Assembly: GCA_944391225.1 (NCBI GenBank)
Contig: CALXSS010000017.1
Location: forward strand, 1 to 36,045
Origin: an uncultured Clostridia bacterium
Lineage (GTDB): Bacteria; Bacillota; Clostridia; UBA1381
Length of the DNA stretch: 36,045 nucleotides
Direction: 5' to 3'
Shown here: piece after piece, positions 25,209 to 33,185 of the stretch
Layout: each line of letters opens with the position of its first letter
Numbering within the stretch: position 1 is the first letter of the stretch
The notes under the pieces: generated by a model
What the model was told of the DNA's origin: nothing
Database searches by the model: none
The model's input: only the letters and a program-made list of their open reading frames with translations
Position numbers and translations under genes: made by a program

Positions 25209-26001
25209 TATCTTTTCCTATGATTTTATGATAAAGGCATTCGCTGCGGCGATTCTCATAGCCATAGCTGCTCCATGCATAGGTTTGCCTATAGTTCTCA
25301 AACGATTTTCAGCTATAGGCGACGCCACCTCGCATTCCGCCCTCGGCGGAATAGCGTTCGGACTGCTGATAGGCATAAACCCCATAGTCGGAGCGGTGCT
25401 GTTCTCAATAGCTGCCGTACTGAGCATTGAGGCTCTCAGAAAAAAATTCGGAAAGTATTCCGAAATCGCCTCGGTTGTAGTAATGTCAGCAGGTATCGGG
25501 CTTACAGCAGTGCTTTCAGGATTTATAAAAAACGGCTCCTCTAACATAAACAGCTTTATGTTTGGCTCAATAGTTGCAATATCTGATTTTGAGCTCATAC
25601 TCACGCTGCTGCTGTGCGCTCTTGTGGCAGGCGTTACATTCCTGCTTTACAAAGAGATCTTTGCCATAACCTTTGATGAGGAGGCGGCGGCATTAAGCGG
25701 GATACCGGCAAAACTTATAAACTTTATACTTATGCTGCTGACAGCAATAACCGTTTCAGTTGCCTCAAGAATAGTAGGCGCGCTTATGATCTCATCTCTG
25801 CTCGTTATCCCGACTGCAACAGCGATGCTTATTTCAAAGAGCTACCGCTCAACGCTGATATTGTCTATACTTTTTGCCGAGCTTTTCACGGTCTCCGGAC
25901 TGTTCATATCATACTACCTAAACCTGCGCCCCGGCGGCACAATAGTGCTGATAGGAACAGCCGTACTCGTTATTACCGCGCTTGTACATAAACGCAAATA
26001 A
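25201..26001 (+). CDS. znuB: Zinc/manganese ABC transporter permease
   Basis: This 266-residue protein has about seven to eight membrane helices and belongs to the ABC-3 permease family (ZnuB/MntB). Typical stretches are IAAPCIGLPIVLKRFSAIGD, SHSALGGIAFGLLIG and RIVGALMISSLLVIPTATAM. ATG at 25201 is chosen because GGAAAGAGGG lies 10 bases upstream, within the end of znuC; the frame runs further upstream but that part is the shadow of znuC. A degenerate piece resembling the MITE-like repeat follows the stop. Confidence 0.92.
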   Translation: MNNIFSYDFMIKAFAAAILIAIAAPCIGLPIVLKRFSAIGDATSHSALGGIAFGLLIGINPIVGAVLFSIAAVLSIEALRKKFGKYSEIASVVVMSAGIGLTAVLSGFIKNGSSNINSFMFGSIVAISDFELILTLLLCALVAGVTFLLYKEIFAITFDEEAAALSGIPAKLINFILMLLTAITVSVASRIVGALMISSLLVIPTATAMLISKSYRSTLILSILFAELFTVSGLFISYYLNLRPGGTIVLIGTAVLVITALVHKRK

Positions 26002-26002
26002 T

Positions 26003-26060
26003 TGGACTGAGGCTTTAGAAAAGCAGCGCTAAACGGAAGAAACAAAAGTGAGGCATCCCC
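26003..26060 (+). repeat. Possible degenerate relic of the MITE-like repeat
   Basis: GAGGCTTTAGAAAAGCAGCGC, read in 20-base pieces, then AAC, GAAAC and CCCC follow the order of the repeat at 5875-5925 with several changes. The flanking hairpin is absent. Chance similarity is possible. Confidence 0.35.
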
Positions 26061-26131
26061 TCTGCCCTAACGCGCACGCTACAGCCCCGATCTATATAAA
26101 TAATAATTCAGCTATATAAGGAGGCAGCGCT

Positions 26132-26566
26132 ATGATCTACACACATCTTACCAGGCTTGCTATGAAAATAGCCTATGACGCCCATAAGGATCAGACCGAT
26201 CTCTCAGGCGTACCGTACGTATTCCATCCATACCACTTAGCCGAGCAGATGGACGACGAAAAATCGACTATCATAGCTCTGCTTCACGATGTTGTTGAGG
26301 ACTCAAGATACAGCTTTGACGATCTTGCTATATTCGGCTTTGACAGCGACATCATAAACACGCTTAAGCTGCTTACGCGCGATAAATCTGAGACATACGA
26401 GGATTATATAAAAAAGCTCGCGTCTGATCCATACGCGGTAAAGATAAAAACTGCCGATCTGATACACAACAGTGATCCCAGCAGATGTGATCATAATACT
26501 CCCAAAACCGAAAAGCTGAAACAGAGATACAAAACTGCTCTTATATATTTGCAGAGCCGCAAATAA
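26132..26566 (+). CDS. Single-domain RelA/SpoT-type HD phosphohydrolase
   Basis: This 144-residue protein consists only of the HD hydrolase domain seen at the N-terminus of RelA/SpoT enzymes. Metal and catalytic residues in the family order are His32 (VFHPYHLAEQM), His52-Asp53 and Glu56-Asp57 (LLHDVVEDS), and Asp109 with Asn113 (KTADLIHNSD). No synthetase domain is present, so it resembles small alarmone hydrolases (SAH/MESH1 type) and may hydrolyse (p)ppGpp or a related nucleotide. This is inference from residues. It has a strong ATAAGGAGG ribosome binding site. It lies 130 bases after znuB and ends at a terminator shared with the facing operon. Confidence 0.8.
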   Translation: MIYTHLTRLAMKIAYDAHKDQTDLSGVPYVFHPYHLAEQMDDEKSTIIALLHDVVEDSRYSFDDLAIFGFDSDIINTLKLLTRDKSETYEDYIKKLASDPYAVKIKTADLIHNSDPSRCDHNTPKTEKLKQRYKTALIYLQSRK

Positions 26567-26572
26567 CAAGGC

Positions 26573-26619
26573 AAAAAAACAGCGTCCGCCGTGCCACGCA
26601 CAGCGGACGCTGTTTTTTT
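26573..26619. terminator. Bidirectional terminator between the HD gene and sseB
   Basis: A 12-bp perfect stem (AACAGCGTCCGC with GCGGACGCTGTT) closes a 13-base loop, with A7 to the left and T7 to the right, so it serves both convergent transcripts. The sseB stop codon overlaps the T-tract. Confidence 0.95.
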
Positions 26620-27343
26620 ACTGTTCTTTCTTCTTTATATCCACACCGATACGTATATTTGCAGTATACGGATCAAGTGCGAAAGTATCAACATCCTTGA
26701 TGCCTTTCATTATGTTAAGACAATGTCCGAGAGGCATATTTACCTTCGGAGTCTTTTTTCTCAGCTCCTCTGGGATTGTATCCTCGCCTGAGAATATAGG
26801 GAATACCTTCTTGCCTGTATTGTCGGTAAGCAAAACAGGGTTTATCCTTACAGGACCTTCAAGCTTTACCTCTCCGCCCTGCTTCATCTTCTCCTGATTC
26901 TCCTTGCTTGTGATTATCTGAGCAGGAACGCAAACAAGTGTCTGAGGCTTCTGCAAACAGTCCATAACAAGCTTGAGGTTTTCCTGTGACTTATCCTGCA
27001 CAAACTTATTTATAACAGCCTTTAAATTAGCCGTATTGATGGGCGCGTTTATTCCCACCTTTGTGCCGCCCGGGATCTGCGCCGCATTAGCCTGCTGCGC
27101 TCTCGCGAGTATCTCCTGAGCTTTCTTTATCTCCTCAGGAGTAGGCATGTCTGTGTCTGCCTGTGCCGGCTGCGGCTGCGGAGCTGGCTGCATCTGCTGC
27201 GCATGTCTTTCCTCCTTAGCCTCCTCCATAGCCTCCTTAATAAGATCAAGCGTTGATTCAGACTCTGTCTTTTCCTCTGCAGGAGCCTGTGAATTTACTC
27301 CCTCAACAGCTTCGTTCTTTTTCTTTTTTCCGAATAATGCCAT
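26618..27343 (-). CDS. SseB-domain protein
   Basis: This 241-residue protein starts with a charged segment (MALFGKKKKNEA), then a Gln/Pro/Ala-rich low-complexity stretch (about 48-66), then an SseB N-terminal-type domain (about 105-235). LKAVINKFVQDKSQENLKLV, TLVCVPAQI and VFPIFSGEDTIPEE fit the SseB domain, which is found in many Firmicutes and actinobacterial proteins of unknown function. There is no signal peptide or membrane helix. It is the last gene of the yqeI-nadD-yqeK-rsfS-leuS operon, 26 bases after leuS, with an AAAAGGAGA ribosome binding site. No precise role can be given. Confidence 0.75.
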   Translation of the reverse strand: MALFGKKKKNEAVEGVNSQAPAEEKTESESTLDLIKEAMEEAKEERHAQQMQPAPQPQPAQADTDMPTPEEIKKAQEILARAQQANAAQIPGGTKVGINAPINTANLKAVINKFVQDKSQENLKLVMDCLQKPQTLVCVPAQIITSKENQEKMKQGGEVKLEGPVRINPVLLTDNTGKKVFPIFSGEDTIPEELRKKTPKVNMPLGHCLNIMKGIKDVDTFALDPYTANIRIGVDIKKKEQ

Positions 27344-27369
27344 TTGTGGTTCTCCTTTTCTTCAATATA

Positions 27370-29784
27370 TTACCTTACAACTATGTTTACAAGCTTGCCC
27401 GGTACTGCTATTACCTTAACAACAGTCTTTCCGTCAATAAGCTCCTTTATTCTGTCTGATTCCAATGCTGTTTTCTGAAGTCCGTCACGATCAAGACCTG
27501 CCGGTACCATCGCCTTATCACGGATCTTTCCGTTTATCTGAACAACTATCTCTATCTCGTCGTCTACAGTCTTAGCCTCATCGTATTCCGGCCACTTGCT
27601 GAGTGAAAGCATACCCTTACCGCCGTATTTTTCCCAAAGCTCCTCTGTAATATGCGGGGCTACGGGATTGAGCAATGTAATAAGCGTCATATATTCGCCC
27701 TTAGTTATGGAGCCTTTCTTTGACACCTCGTTTATAAAGCTCATCATAGCGGCTATAGCTGTGTTGAACTTCATCCTCTCAAAGTCCTCGCCCACCTTTT
27801 TGATCGTCTTGTGCATCGACTTTTCAAGCTCAGGACTGTAGCCCTCATCATCAGTCATTATCTTCTGCAGATTCCAGACCTTTTCTATAAACTTATAGCA
27901 GCCCTTGAGTCCCTGCTGTGACCACGGTGTGCTCTGATCGAACGCGCCAAGGAACATTTCATAGGTTCTGAACGTATCCGCGCCGACCTCGTTTACAACA
28001 TCGTCAGGATTTATGACATTACCCCTTGACTTTGACATCTTCTCGCCGTTCTCGCCGAGTATCATGCCGTGCGATGTACGCTTCTGATACGGCTCCTTTG
28101 TAGGAACTACGCCGATATCATACAGGAACTTATGCCAGAATCTTGAATAGAGCAGATGCAGCGTTGTATGCTCCATACCGCCGTTATACCAATCCACCGG
28201 TGTCCAGTAGTCAAGAGCCTCTTTTGATGCGAGAGCGTCATTGTTGTGCGCATCGGTGTAACGCAGGAAATACCAGCTTGAACCTGCCCACTGCGGCATA
28301 GTGTCTGTTTCGCGCTTTGCCGGCGCGCCGCAGCACGGACATACAGTATTTATCCATTCTGTAGCGTTAGCGAGCGGTGATTCGCCGTTTTCGCCCGGCT
28401 TGAACTCCTCCATATCCGGCAGGACGAGCGGAAGCTCGCTTTCCGGTATCGGAACATATCCGCACTTGTCACAATGAACTATCGGGATAGGCTCGCCCCA
28501 GTATCTCTGACGTGAGAATACCCAGTCGCGCAGCTTATAGTTTACCTTGCGCTTGCCAAGTCCCTCTTTTTCAAGATGATCTATCATAGCAGGGATAGCG
28601 TCCTTTACCTTCATTCCTGTAAGGAATCCGGAATTGACCATTGTTCCCTTATATACGTCCGTATATGCCTCCTGCTGTACGTCCTTTCCGCCTGCAACAA
28701 CCTCGATTATAGGCAGGTCAAACTTCTTTGCAAACTCCCAGTCACGCGTATCGTGAGCCGGTACAGCCATTATTGCGCCTGTTCCATATGTCACAAGCAC
28801 ATAATCCGATACAAATATCGGTATCTCTGTTCCGGTTACAGGGTTTATAGCCTTTACTCCCTTGAGCATTACGCCTGTCTTTTCCTTGGCAAGCTCTGTT
28901 CTTTCAAACTCTGATTTTCTTGCTGCCTCTGCCTGATATGCCTTTATCTCGTCATAGTTTTCAAGCATTCCCGAAAGCTTCTCAATAAGCGGATGCTCAG
29001 GTGATATTACAGTATATGTCGCGCCAAAAAGAGTATCTGCGCGGGTCGTATATACTATCATCTTCTCATCTGTGCCTGTGAGCGAAAAGCTTACCTCCGC
29101 GCCCTCTGAACGGCCTATCCAGTTGCGCTGCTGTGTTTTTATCTTTTCAAGAAAATCTATATCATCAAGATCATTTATCAATCTTTCGGCATACTCCGTT
29201 ATCTTGAGCATCCACTGGCTCTGCCTTTTCTGTATTACCTCGCCGCCGCAGCGCTCGCAAACGCCGTTTACGACCTCCTCGTTAGCAAGACCGACATTAC
29301 ATGAGGTACACCAGTTTATAGGCATCTCCTTTTTATATGCCAGACCCTTTTTGAACAGCTGGATAAATATCCACTGTGTCCATTTATAGTAGTCCGGATC
29401 AGTTGTGTTGATCTCGCGTGACCAATCAAACGAAAAACCGAGCATCTTAAGCTGACGCTTGAAATTCGCAATATTCTTAGCAGTTATGACCGCCGGATGA
29501 ACATTGTTTTTTATAGCATAGTTTTCAGCCGGAAGTCCGAAAGCGTCCCAGCCTATTGGATACAAAACATTATAGCCCTGCATTCTCCTCTTTCTTGCAA
29601 TAATATCCATAGCGGTGTAGCTGCGCGGATGTCCTACATGAAGTCCCTGTCCTGACGGATACGGAAATTCTATCAAAGCATAGAACTTTTCTTTCTCCGA
29701 TCCGTTTTCCGCCGCGAATGCGTTAGCCTCGTCCCATTTATCCTGCCACTTTTTTTCGATTTGTTTAAAATCATAATCAACCAT
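27370..29784 (-). CDS. leuS: Leucyl-tRNA synthetase
   Basis: This 804-residue class I synthetase has the HIGH-type motif in [19 protein letters not shown] (about residues 41-59). A zinc-finger-like CxxC pair is in [10 protein letters not shown] and CERCGG. The CP1 editing domain (about 220-415) contains [13 protein letters not shown] and the [19 protein letters not shown] hydrolytic site. The KMSKS motif is [13 protein letters not shown]-terminal anticodon-binding domain ends [14 protein letters not shown]. Length is normal for bacterial LeuRS. No T-box fits in the 42-base gap to rsfS, so it depends on operon transcription. The ribosome binding site is AAAGGAA. Confidence 0.98.
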   Translation of the reverse strand: MVDYDFKQIEKKWQDKWDEANAFAAENGSEKEKFYALIEFPYPSGQGLHVGHPRSYTAMDIIARKRRMQGYNVLYPIGWDAFGLPAENYAIKNNVHPAVITAKNIANFKRQLKMLGFSFDWSREINTTDPDYYKWTQWIFIQLFKKGLAYKKEMPINWCTSCNVGLANEEVVNGVCERCGGEVIQKRQSQWMLKITEYAERLINDLDDIDFLEKIKTQQRNWIGRSEGAEVSFSLTGTDEKMIVYTTRADTLFGATYTVISPEHPLIEKLSGMLENYDEIKAYQAEAARKSEFERTELAKEKTGVMLKGVKAINPVTGTEIPIFVSDYVLVTYGTGAIMAVPAHDTRDWEFAKKFDLPIIEVVAGGKDVQQEAYTDVYKGTMVNSGFLTGMKVKDAIPAMIDHLEKEGLGKRKVNYKLRDWVFSRQRYWGEPIPIVHCDKCGYVPIPESELPLVLPDMEEFKPGENGESPLANATEWINTVCPCCGAPAKRETDTMPQWAGSSWYFLRYTDAHNNDALASKEALDYWTPVDWYNGGMEHTTLHLLYSRFWHKFLYDIGVVPTKEPYQKRTSHGMILGENGEKMSKSRGNVINPDDVVNEVGADTFRTYEMFLGAFDQSTPWSQQGLKGCYKFIEKVWNLQKIMTDDEGYSPELEKSMHKTIKKVGEDFERMKFNTAIAAMMSFINEVSKKGSITKGEYMTLITLLNPVAPHITEELWEKYGGKGMLSLSKWPEYDEAKTVDDEIEIVVQINGKIRDKAMVPAGLDRDGLQKTALESDRIKELIDGKTVVKVIAVPGKLVNIVVR

Positions 29785-29826
29785 TTGAACCTGTATTCCT
29801 TTCCGTCTGTAAATTATCCGTTAGGA

Positions 29827-30183
29827 TCAATCCTCTGTAATATCGGCGCGTTTTGCCGTTCCGGCGTCGTCCCAAAGACGCTCTATGCCGTAAAACTCGC
29901 GTATCTCCTGCTGCATAACATGAACCACCACATCGCCGTAATCCATGAGCACCCAAGAACCGGAGCTGTAGCCCTCTTTATGATATACAACTATGCCGCG
30001 TTCCTCGAGCTGTTCCTCTACCTCGTCAACACACGCTCTTACCTGCACTGTGGACTGGCATGAAGCAACAACGAAATAATCACCCAATGAGGTCTGCTTT
30101 GATACGTCAAGCAGCTCTATGTTCGACGCTTTCTTATCATCAAGCGCTTTGATCACAGCCTTTGCCTTTTCAAGACTTGTCAT
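29827..30183 (-). CDS. rsfS: Ribosomal silencing factor RsfS
   Basis: This 118-residue protein of the RsfS/Iojap/YqeL family binds uL14 on the large subunit and blocks joining with 30S during starvation. Signatures are TSLGDYFVVASCQSTVQVRA, the EGYSSGSWVLMDYGDVVVHV stretch, and EIREFYGIERLW. ATG at 30183 is chosen because GAAGGGAGA lies 8 bases upstream; the open frame begins 17 codons earlier without a ribosome binding site. It follows yqeK after 38 bases, as in the Bacillus yqe cluster. Confidence 0.95.
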   Translation of the reverse strand: MTSLEKAKAVIKALDDKKASNIELLDVSKQTSLGDYFVVASCQSTVQVRACVDEVEEQLEERGIVVYHKEGYSSGSWVLMDYGDVVVHVMQQEIREFYGIERLWDDAGTAKRADITED

Positions 30184-30221
30184 ATTCCTATCTCCCTTCC
30201 GGTTATATTTTAATGTTTTTA

Positions 30222-30800
30222 TTATTTTCCGCAAAGCTCATTCCATGCATCAAGCGTATTTGGATGCACTACCGAGCCTTTTTCTATATTAAATATAAGC
30301 GTCTGCCGCAGCGCCTCGCGGTAAACGTCATCAATATCCTTCTTTGAAAGCTTTCTGAGCTTTTCTACACCATCAAAATCTCTCAGCGGCTCTGTCATAT
30401 CTGCCACATAGACTATCTTTGCAAGCAGACTCAGCCCCTTTCCGGCTACGGTGTGGGTACGTATCGCATCAAGTATTTCCTCATCATCTATGCCATACTC
30501 GCGCCTTGCCACCTCTGCGCCGAGCGGTGCGTGGATGACCGCCGGACATTTAAGCGTGATCTCGTCAAGCTCTATCCCGTATTCGCGGCAAAGCTCTACC
30601 TGCTTTGGCTTGTCCATCCATTTTGCGCAGTCGTGCAGAAGTCCTGCGACATATGCCTTATCTTGATCCGCGCCGAATAGCTCAGCCATTCTCACAGCCT
30701 CGCTGCACACTCCGGAGCAATGCTCAAACAGCCTCTTTTTTACAGTTGAGGCAAGCTTTTCACGCAGCTCAGCCGCTCTTTTCTCCTCCACTTTTATCAA
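30222..30800 (-). CDS. yqeK: HD-domain dinucleotide (Ap4A) hydrolase YqeK
   Basis: This 192-residue HD protein shows the HD pair in VAGLLHDCAKWMDKP, a further His in VIHAPLGAEVARREYG, and the segment AIRTHTVAGKGLS followed by IVYVADMTEP that completes the metal site. YqeK proteins are known to split Ap4A symmetrically to two ADP. The start overlaps the nadD stop by 4 bases (ATGA). The position between nadD and rsfS is the standard Firmicutes arrangement. Confidence 0.95.
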   Translation of the reverse strand: MIKVEEKRAAELREKLASTVKKRLFEHCSGVCSEAVRMAELFGADQDKAYVAGLLHDCAKWMDKPKQVELCREYGIELDEITLKCPAVIHAPLGAEVARREYGIDDEEILDAIRTHTVAGKGLSLLAKIVYVADMTEPLRDFDGVEKLRKLSKKDIDDVYREALRQTLIFNIEKGSVVHPNTLDAWNELCGK

Positions 30801-31399
30801 CCTCCGTATAGTCCTTTTTCCTTAATATATCTGACCACGCTGTCCGGGACAAAAAACCTGACAGACTTCCCCTCCGCCGCACGTTTCCTCACCTCTGTAG
30901 ACGAGATCCCTATGAGAGGCGCGTCAATGCCGCGCATATCGCCGCCAAGCACAGCTTTCTTTTCCTCTATCAGCCTTTTGAGGCTTTCTCTGCCCTGACG
31001 CGGAAATATCAGAAGTATACAGTTTTTCACTATCACATCAGGTCTGTACCATTTCAAAATATCATTAAGCGAATCCTCGCCTATTATAAAATATATCTCG
31101 TCATAAGGATAGATCCGCCTAAGCTCAGTAAGAGTTTCTGCTGTATACGAATATGTTTCCTTATCTACCTCAAAATCATCAGCGATAAAGCCTTGTTCAC
31201 CCTCGACTGCCGCCTGTACCATTTCATGACGTATCCTTGCGGGAGTCAGTCCCGAATCCCTTTTATGCGGCGGCATGCCGCCAGTCATGAACCTTATCTC
31301 ATCAAGCTCATACTGCTCCATTGCCAGGCGCGCCACTATCATATGACCGCAGTGCACCGGGTCAAAGGTCCCGCCGAAAATACCTATGCGCCTGCTCAT
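30797..31399 (-). CDS. nadD: Nicotinate-nucleotide adenylyltransferase
   Basis: This 200-residue enzyme transfers AMP to nicotinate mononucleotide, the central step in NAD synthesis. GIFGGTFDPVHCGHMIVARL holds the nucleotidyltransferase HxGH-type motif. MTGGMPPHKRD and the C-terminal ISSTEVRKRAAEG motif are characteristic of NadD. Its start overlaps the yhbY stop by 4 bases and its end overlaps yqeK by 4 bases, so all three are translationally coupled. Confidence 0.97.
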   Translation of the reverse strand: MSRRIGIFGGTFDPVHCGHMIVARLAMEQYELDEIRFMTGGMPPHKRDSGLTPARIRHEMVQAAVEGEQGFIADDFEVDKETYSYTAETLTELRRIYPYDEIYFIIGEDSLNDILKWYRPDVIVKNCILLIFPRQGRESLKRLIEEKKAVLGGDMRGIDAPLIGISSTEVRKRAAEGKSVRFFVPDSVVRYIKEKGLYGG

Positions 31400-31698
31400 C
31401 TTCTGGGCAGCTCAATGCGGCGGTTCTTCTCGTTTGAGGATCTTCTGTAGAGCACAAATTTATTGCCAATAGCCTGCACCGGCTCCGCGCCAAGACGCTC
31501 TGCCGCCTCGTTGCACGCTTCGCGCGTATCAAGCATAGCTGTTTCAAGAATGGCTATCTTTAGCAGCTCTCTTTTTTCAAGAGCCTCGTCAATAGCAGCT
31601 ATCACTTGATCTGACATGCCCTCCTTGCCTATCTGGATTATAGGCTGCATGTCATGACCGAGCTTTCTTAAAAGCGCTCGCTGTTTTCCGTTTATCAT
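31396..31698 (-). CDS. yhbY: CRM-domain RNA-binding protein (YhbY/YqeI)
   Basis: This 100-residue protein consists of one CRM domain: MINGKQRALLRKLGHDMQPI, then IQIGKEGMSDQVIAAIDEAL with the GxxG-like loop, ELLKIAIL and VQAIGNKFVLYRRS. It associates with pre-50S ribosomal particles in known cases. It is the first gene of the operon and has a GGAGG ribosome binding site plus a good promoter upstream. The extra tail NEKNRRIELPRR is charged. Confidence 0.93.
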   Translation of the reverse strand: MINGKQRALLRKLGHDMQPIIQIGKEGMSDQVIAAIDEALEKRELLKIAILETAMLDTREACNEAAERLGAEPVQAIGNKFVLYRRSSNEKNRRIELPRR

Positions 31699-31815
31699 AT
31701 ACCTTCCTCCGTAAATACAATGAATCAGCCATCATAAAACAGCAGTTTATTCCGCTTGTTATGATACATTCTTACCGAAAATCATCATATTACCATACAT
31801 AATTTTGCATATTAT

Positions 31816-31844
31816 ATCATATCATATTTTACCGCGGTTGTCAA
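31816..31844 (-). promoter_or_regulatory. Promoter of the yhbY-nadD-yqeK-rsfS-leuS-sseB operon
   Basis: Minus-strand TTGACA (31844-31839), 17 bases, TATGAT (31821-31816). It gives a leader of about 110 nt before yhbY. Confidence 0.8.
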
Positions 31845-31898
31845 GTTTTTATTAGGCACAAAACGCTCAATGCCTGTCGCGCCATAATAAAAAAATGC

Positions 31899-31928
31899 GC
31901 CGCCGGCGCATATGTAAAAGCCGGCGGC
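31899..31928 (-). terminator. Terminator of the Cys-rich membrane peptide gene
   Basis: A 9-bp perfect stem (GCCGCCGGC with GCCGGCGGC) closes a 12-base loop. On the minus strand a T7 tract follows (31895-31889). It starts 13 bases after the stop codon. Confidence 0.8.
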
Positions 31929-31941
31929 AGCTTTATGATCC

Positions 31942-32079
31942 TCAGCAGCAGCATCCGTTACTCTTATTTCCGCATACGCAGGATATAACAGCAATAATGA
32001 CTATAGCCCAAAGGATAGTGCAAAGATCTATACCGCAGATCGACGGCTTGCAGCATGATTCATTCTGGCAGCACTCCAT
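31942..32079 (-). CDS. Cys-rich 45-residue single-span membrane peptide
   Basis: The peptide has 11 cysteines among 45 residues (3, 4, 9, 10, 15, 20, 34, 36, 43, 44, 45). One hydrophobic helix (about 19-35, LCTILWAIVIIAVISCV) separates a Cys-pair N-terminus (MECCQNESCC) and a C-terminus ending in three Cys. ATG at 32079 is chosen because a perfect AAAGGAGG lies 8 bases upstream; the longer frame to 32184 has no such site. It has a dedicated terminator, so it is a real monocistronic gene. I do not recognise the family. Metal binding or disulfide-linked surface or coat roles are possible but unproven. Confidence 0.75.
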   Translation of the reverse strand: MECCQNESCCKPSICGIDLCTILWAIVIIAVISCVCGNKSNGCCC

Positions 32080-32248
32080 TACCGAACGCCTCCTTTCGCA
32101 TTTTGTAATGTATACTATGACTGGGCAGCCGCATTTGAGATTGTCCTCACCAAAAATAATTCTCTTGTTTAAAAAAAGGTCCATTAATAAATATTGGGTT
32201 TTGCATATATGTTATACAGGAAATTGATAGCTTTCCGATTTCTTGTAT

Positions 32249-32307
32249 GGGCAGATATTATCTGCCCGCATCCCCACCGCGCTAATGACTGGCAGATACT
32301 ATCCGCC
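32249..32307. repeat. Two tandem related hairpins
   Basis: GGGCAGATA-T-TATCTGCCC (32249-32267) is a perfect 9-bp palindrome. GGCAGATA-C-TATCCGCC (32291-32307) is a second copy with one mismatch, 23 bases on. The paired wording suggests a dispersed intergenic repeat. Confidence 0.6.
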
Positions 32308-32341
32308 CCTACAGCCCTACATTTTAATATTAACAAAAAAA

Positions 32342-32373
32342 GAAACAGTAACCGTTATTTCGGCTGCTGTTTC
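32342..32373 (-). terminator. Terminator of the MarR cassette
   Basis: A 13-bp stem (GAAACAGCAGCCG with CGGTTACTGTTTC, one mismatch and one G-T pair) has a 6-base loop. On the minus strand T7 follows. Confidence 0.85.
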
Positions 32374-32401
32374 TGCTCTTTTACTTTATGGGGTTTACCT
32401 A

Positions 32402-32581
32402 TTATTTCTCGCTTTCGGTACTGTTAACAGTGTCCTCGTACTCGCACAACTTTTCTACCACCTTCATAAACGGCGGAAATGCTTTCATCTCCCTCTGCAG
32501 GGTCTCCTCGGCATAGTCAGGGAACATGCTTCTGTCAAGCATTATCTTGCCTCCCTCGCTGCGCTTTGTAAGTCTATCCAT
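32402..32581 (-). CDS. Small protein A, paralog of the ORF at 33186-33347
   Basis: This 59-residue protein begins MDRLTKRSEGGKIMLDRSMF and continues PDYAEETLQREMKAFPPFMK, then VVEKLCEYEDT. It is about 60% identical by eye over 50 residues to the protein encoded upstream of marR. The layout (M-D-R-L/F-T-x-R start, Y-E-D near the end) recalls short phage and prophage proteins of Firmicutes that start MxRLTxR and end in xxYEDT. It is acidic and probably helical, with no signal peptide. The ATG at 32581 follows GGAGGT at 8 bases; an ATG two codons earlier overlaps the marR stop (ATGA). Function unknown. Confidence 0.75.
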   Translation of the reverse strand: MDRLTKRSEGGKIMLDRSMFPDYAEETLQREMKAFPPFMKVVEKLCEYEDTVNSTESEK

Positions 32582-32583
32582 CT

Positions 32584-33090
32584 TCATCTACCTCCGTTTC
32601 CATCTCCACAATCAAGCTTATGCGCTATCTCGCCAGACCGCTCTGCCATTACGCCGCATATCTTGCTGAGAAATCGTATCATTGAATTGAATTCCTCATC
32701 GCTTATACCCTCAAATACCTCTCTGTAAAATACCTGCATTCTGTTCCTTGAAAATTCAAGTGATTTTTTACCATTTTCCGTAAGCCTTATTTCCGTGTTT
32801 CGTCTATCCTTTTTGACCGGCAGCCGTTCTACAAGACCGCGCTTTTCAAGCTGCTTTAAGTATTTTGATATAGCCTGAGGCGAGGACGGGAGCCTTTTTA
32901 CAAGATCTGATACCAATATCTGCTTAACGCCTTCGTTCATCATCATATCCATGCACAGCGCTATAGCAAATTCAGGCAGACTCATTCCTTTTTCGTTTTC
33001 CTTACATTCGAGTATATCGGAAAAGCGTATTCTGTGAATAATCTGAAACAGCTCCGCTACCCGAGCATATTTTTCATCTCTTGGATCCAT
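32584..33090 (-). CDS. MarR-family transcriptional regulator
   Basis: This 168-residue protein has a winged helix-turn-helix: ILVSDLVKRLPSSPQAISKY with LKQLEKRGLVERLP (recognition helix region about 65-95), and the wing KKDRRNTEIRLTENGKK. Flanking helices (about 1-45 and 120-160) form the dimer interface typical of MarR. The ligand-sensing part is not conserved enough to name a ligand. An AT-rich palindrome lies 15-37 bases before its start and a matching one lies at the promoter of the preceding small gene, so it probably represses its own cassette. The stop overlaps the next small ORF. Confidence 0.9.
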   Translation of the reverse strand: MDPRDEKYARVAELFQIIHRIRFSDILECKENEKGMSLPEFAIALCMDMMMNEGVKQILVSDLVKRLPSSPQAISKYLKQLEKRGLVERLPVKKDRRNTEIRLTENGKKSLEFSRNRMQVFYREVFEGISDEEFNSMIRFLSKICGVMAERSGEIAHKLDCGDGNGGR

Positions 33091-33104
33091 TTTCCCACCC
33101 CGAA

Positions 33105-33127
33105 AATATTTAACAGAGTTAATTATT
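33105..33127. promoter_or_regulatory. Putative MarR operator upstream of marR
   Basis: Arms AATATTTAA and TTAATTATT (8 of 9 pairs) surround CAGAG. The core TTAAC-N3-GTTAA and the right arm are the same as in the operator at 33472-33494. Confidence 0.6.
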
Positions 33128-33185
33128 TACCGATACTGACAATCGTTTTCACATTCTACCAAAATATATTCTCTTTTCTGCGCCT

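Larger units (their letters stand above)
32080..32401. other. Intergenic region with tandem hairpins
   Basis: This 322-base gap separates the Cys-rich peptide gene from the MarR cassette. It contains two neighbouring GGCAGATA-type hairpins (32249-32307) and the cassette terminator (32342-32373). The first ~170 bases upstream of the Cys-rich gene must hold its promoter; I see CATAGTATAC near 32118-32127 (minus strand) as a possible -10 but no matching -35. Confidence 0.5.

Noticed and set aside
26591..26791. Plus-strand frame starting in the loop of the bidirectional terminator
   Set aside because: It runs antisense through sseB and begins inside the terminator; it has no ribosome binding site.
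29785..29826. T-box riboswitch in front of leuS
   Set aside because: Only 42 bases separate rsfS and leuS, far too few for a T-box.
32080..32130. Sigma-K promoter for the Cys-rich membrane peptide
   Set aside because: CATAGTATA fits the -10 pattern, but no AC -35 motif lies at the right distance, so the call is too weak.
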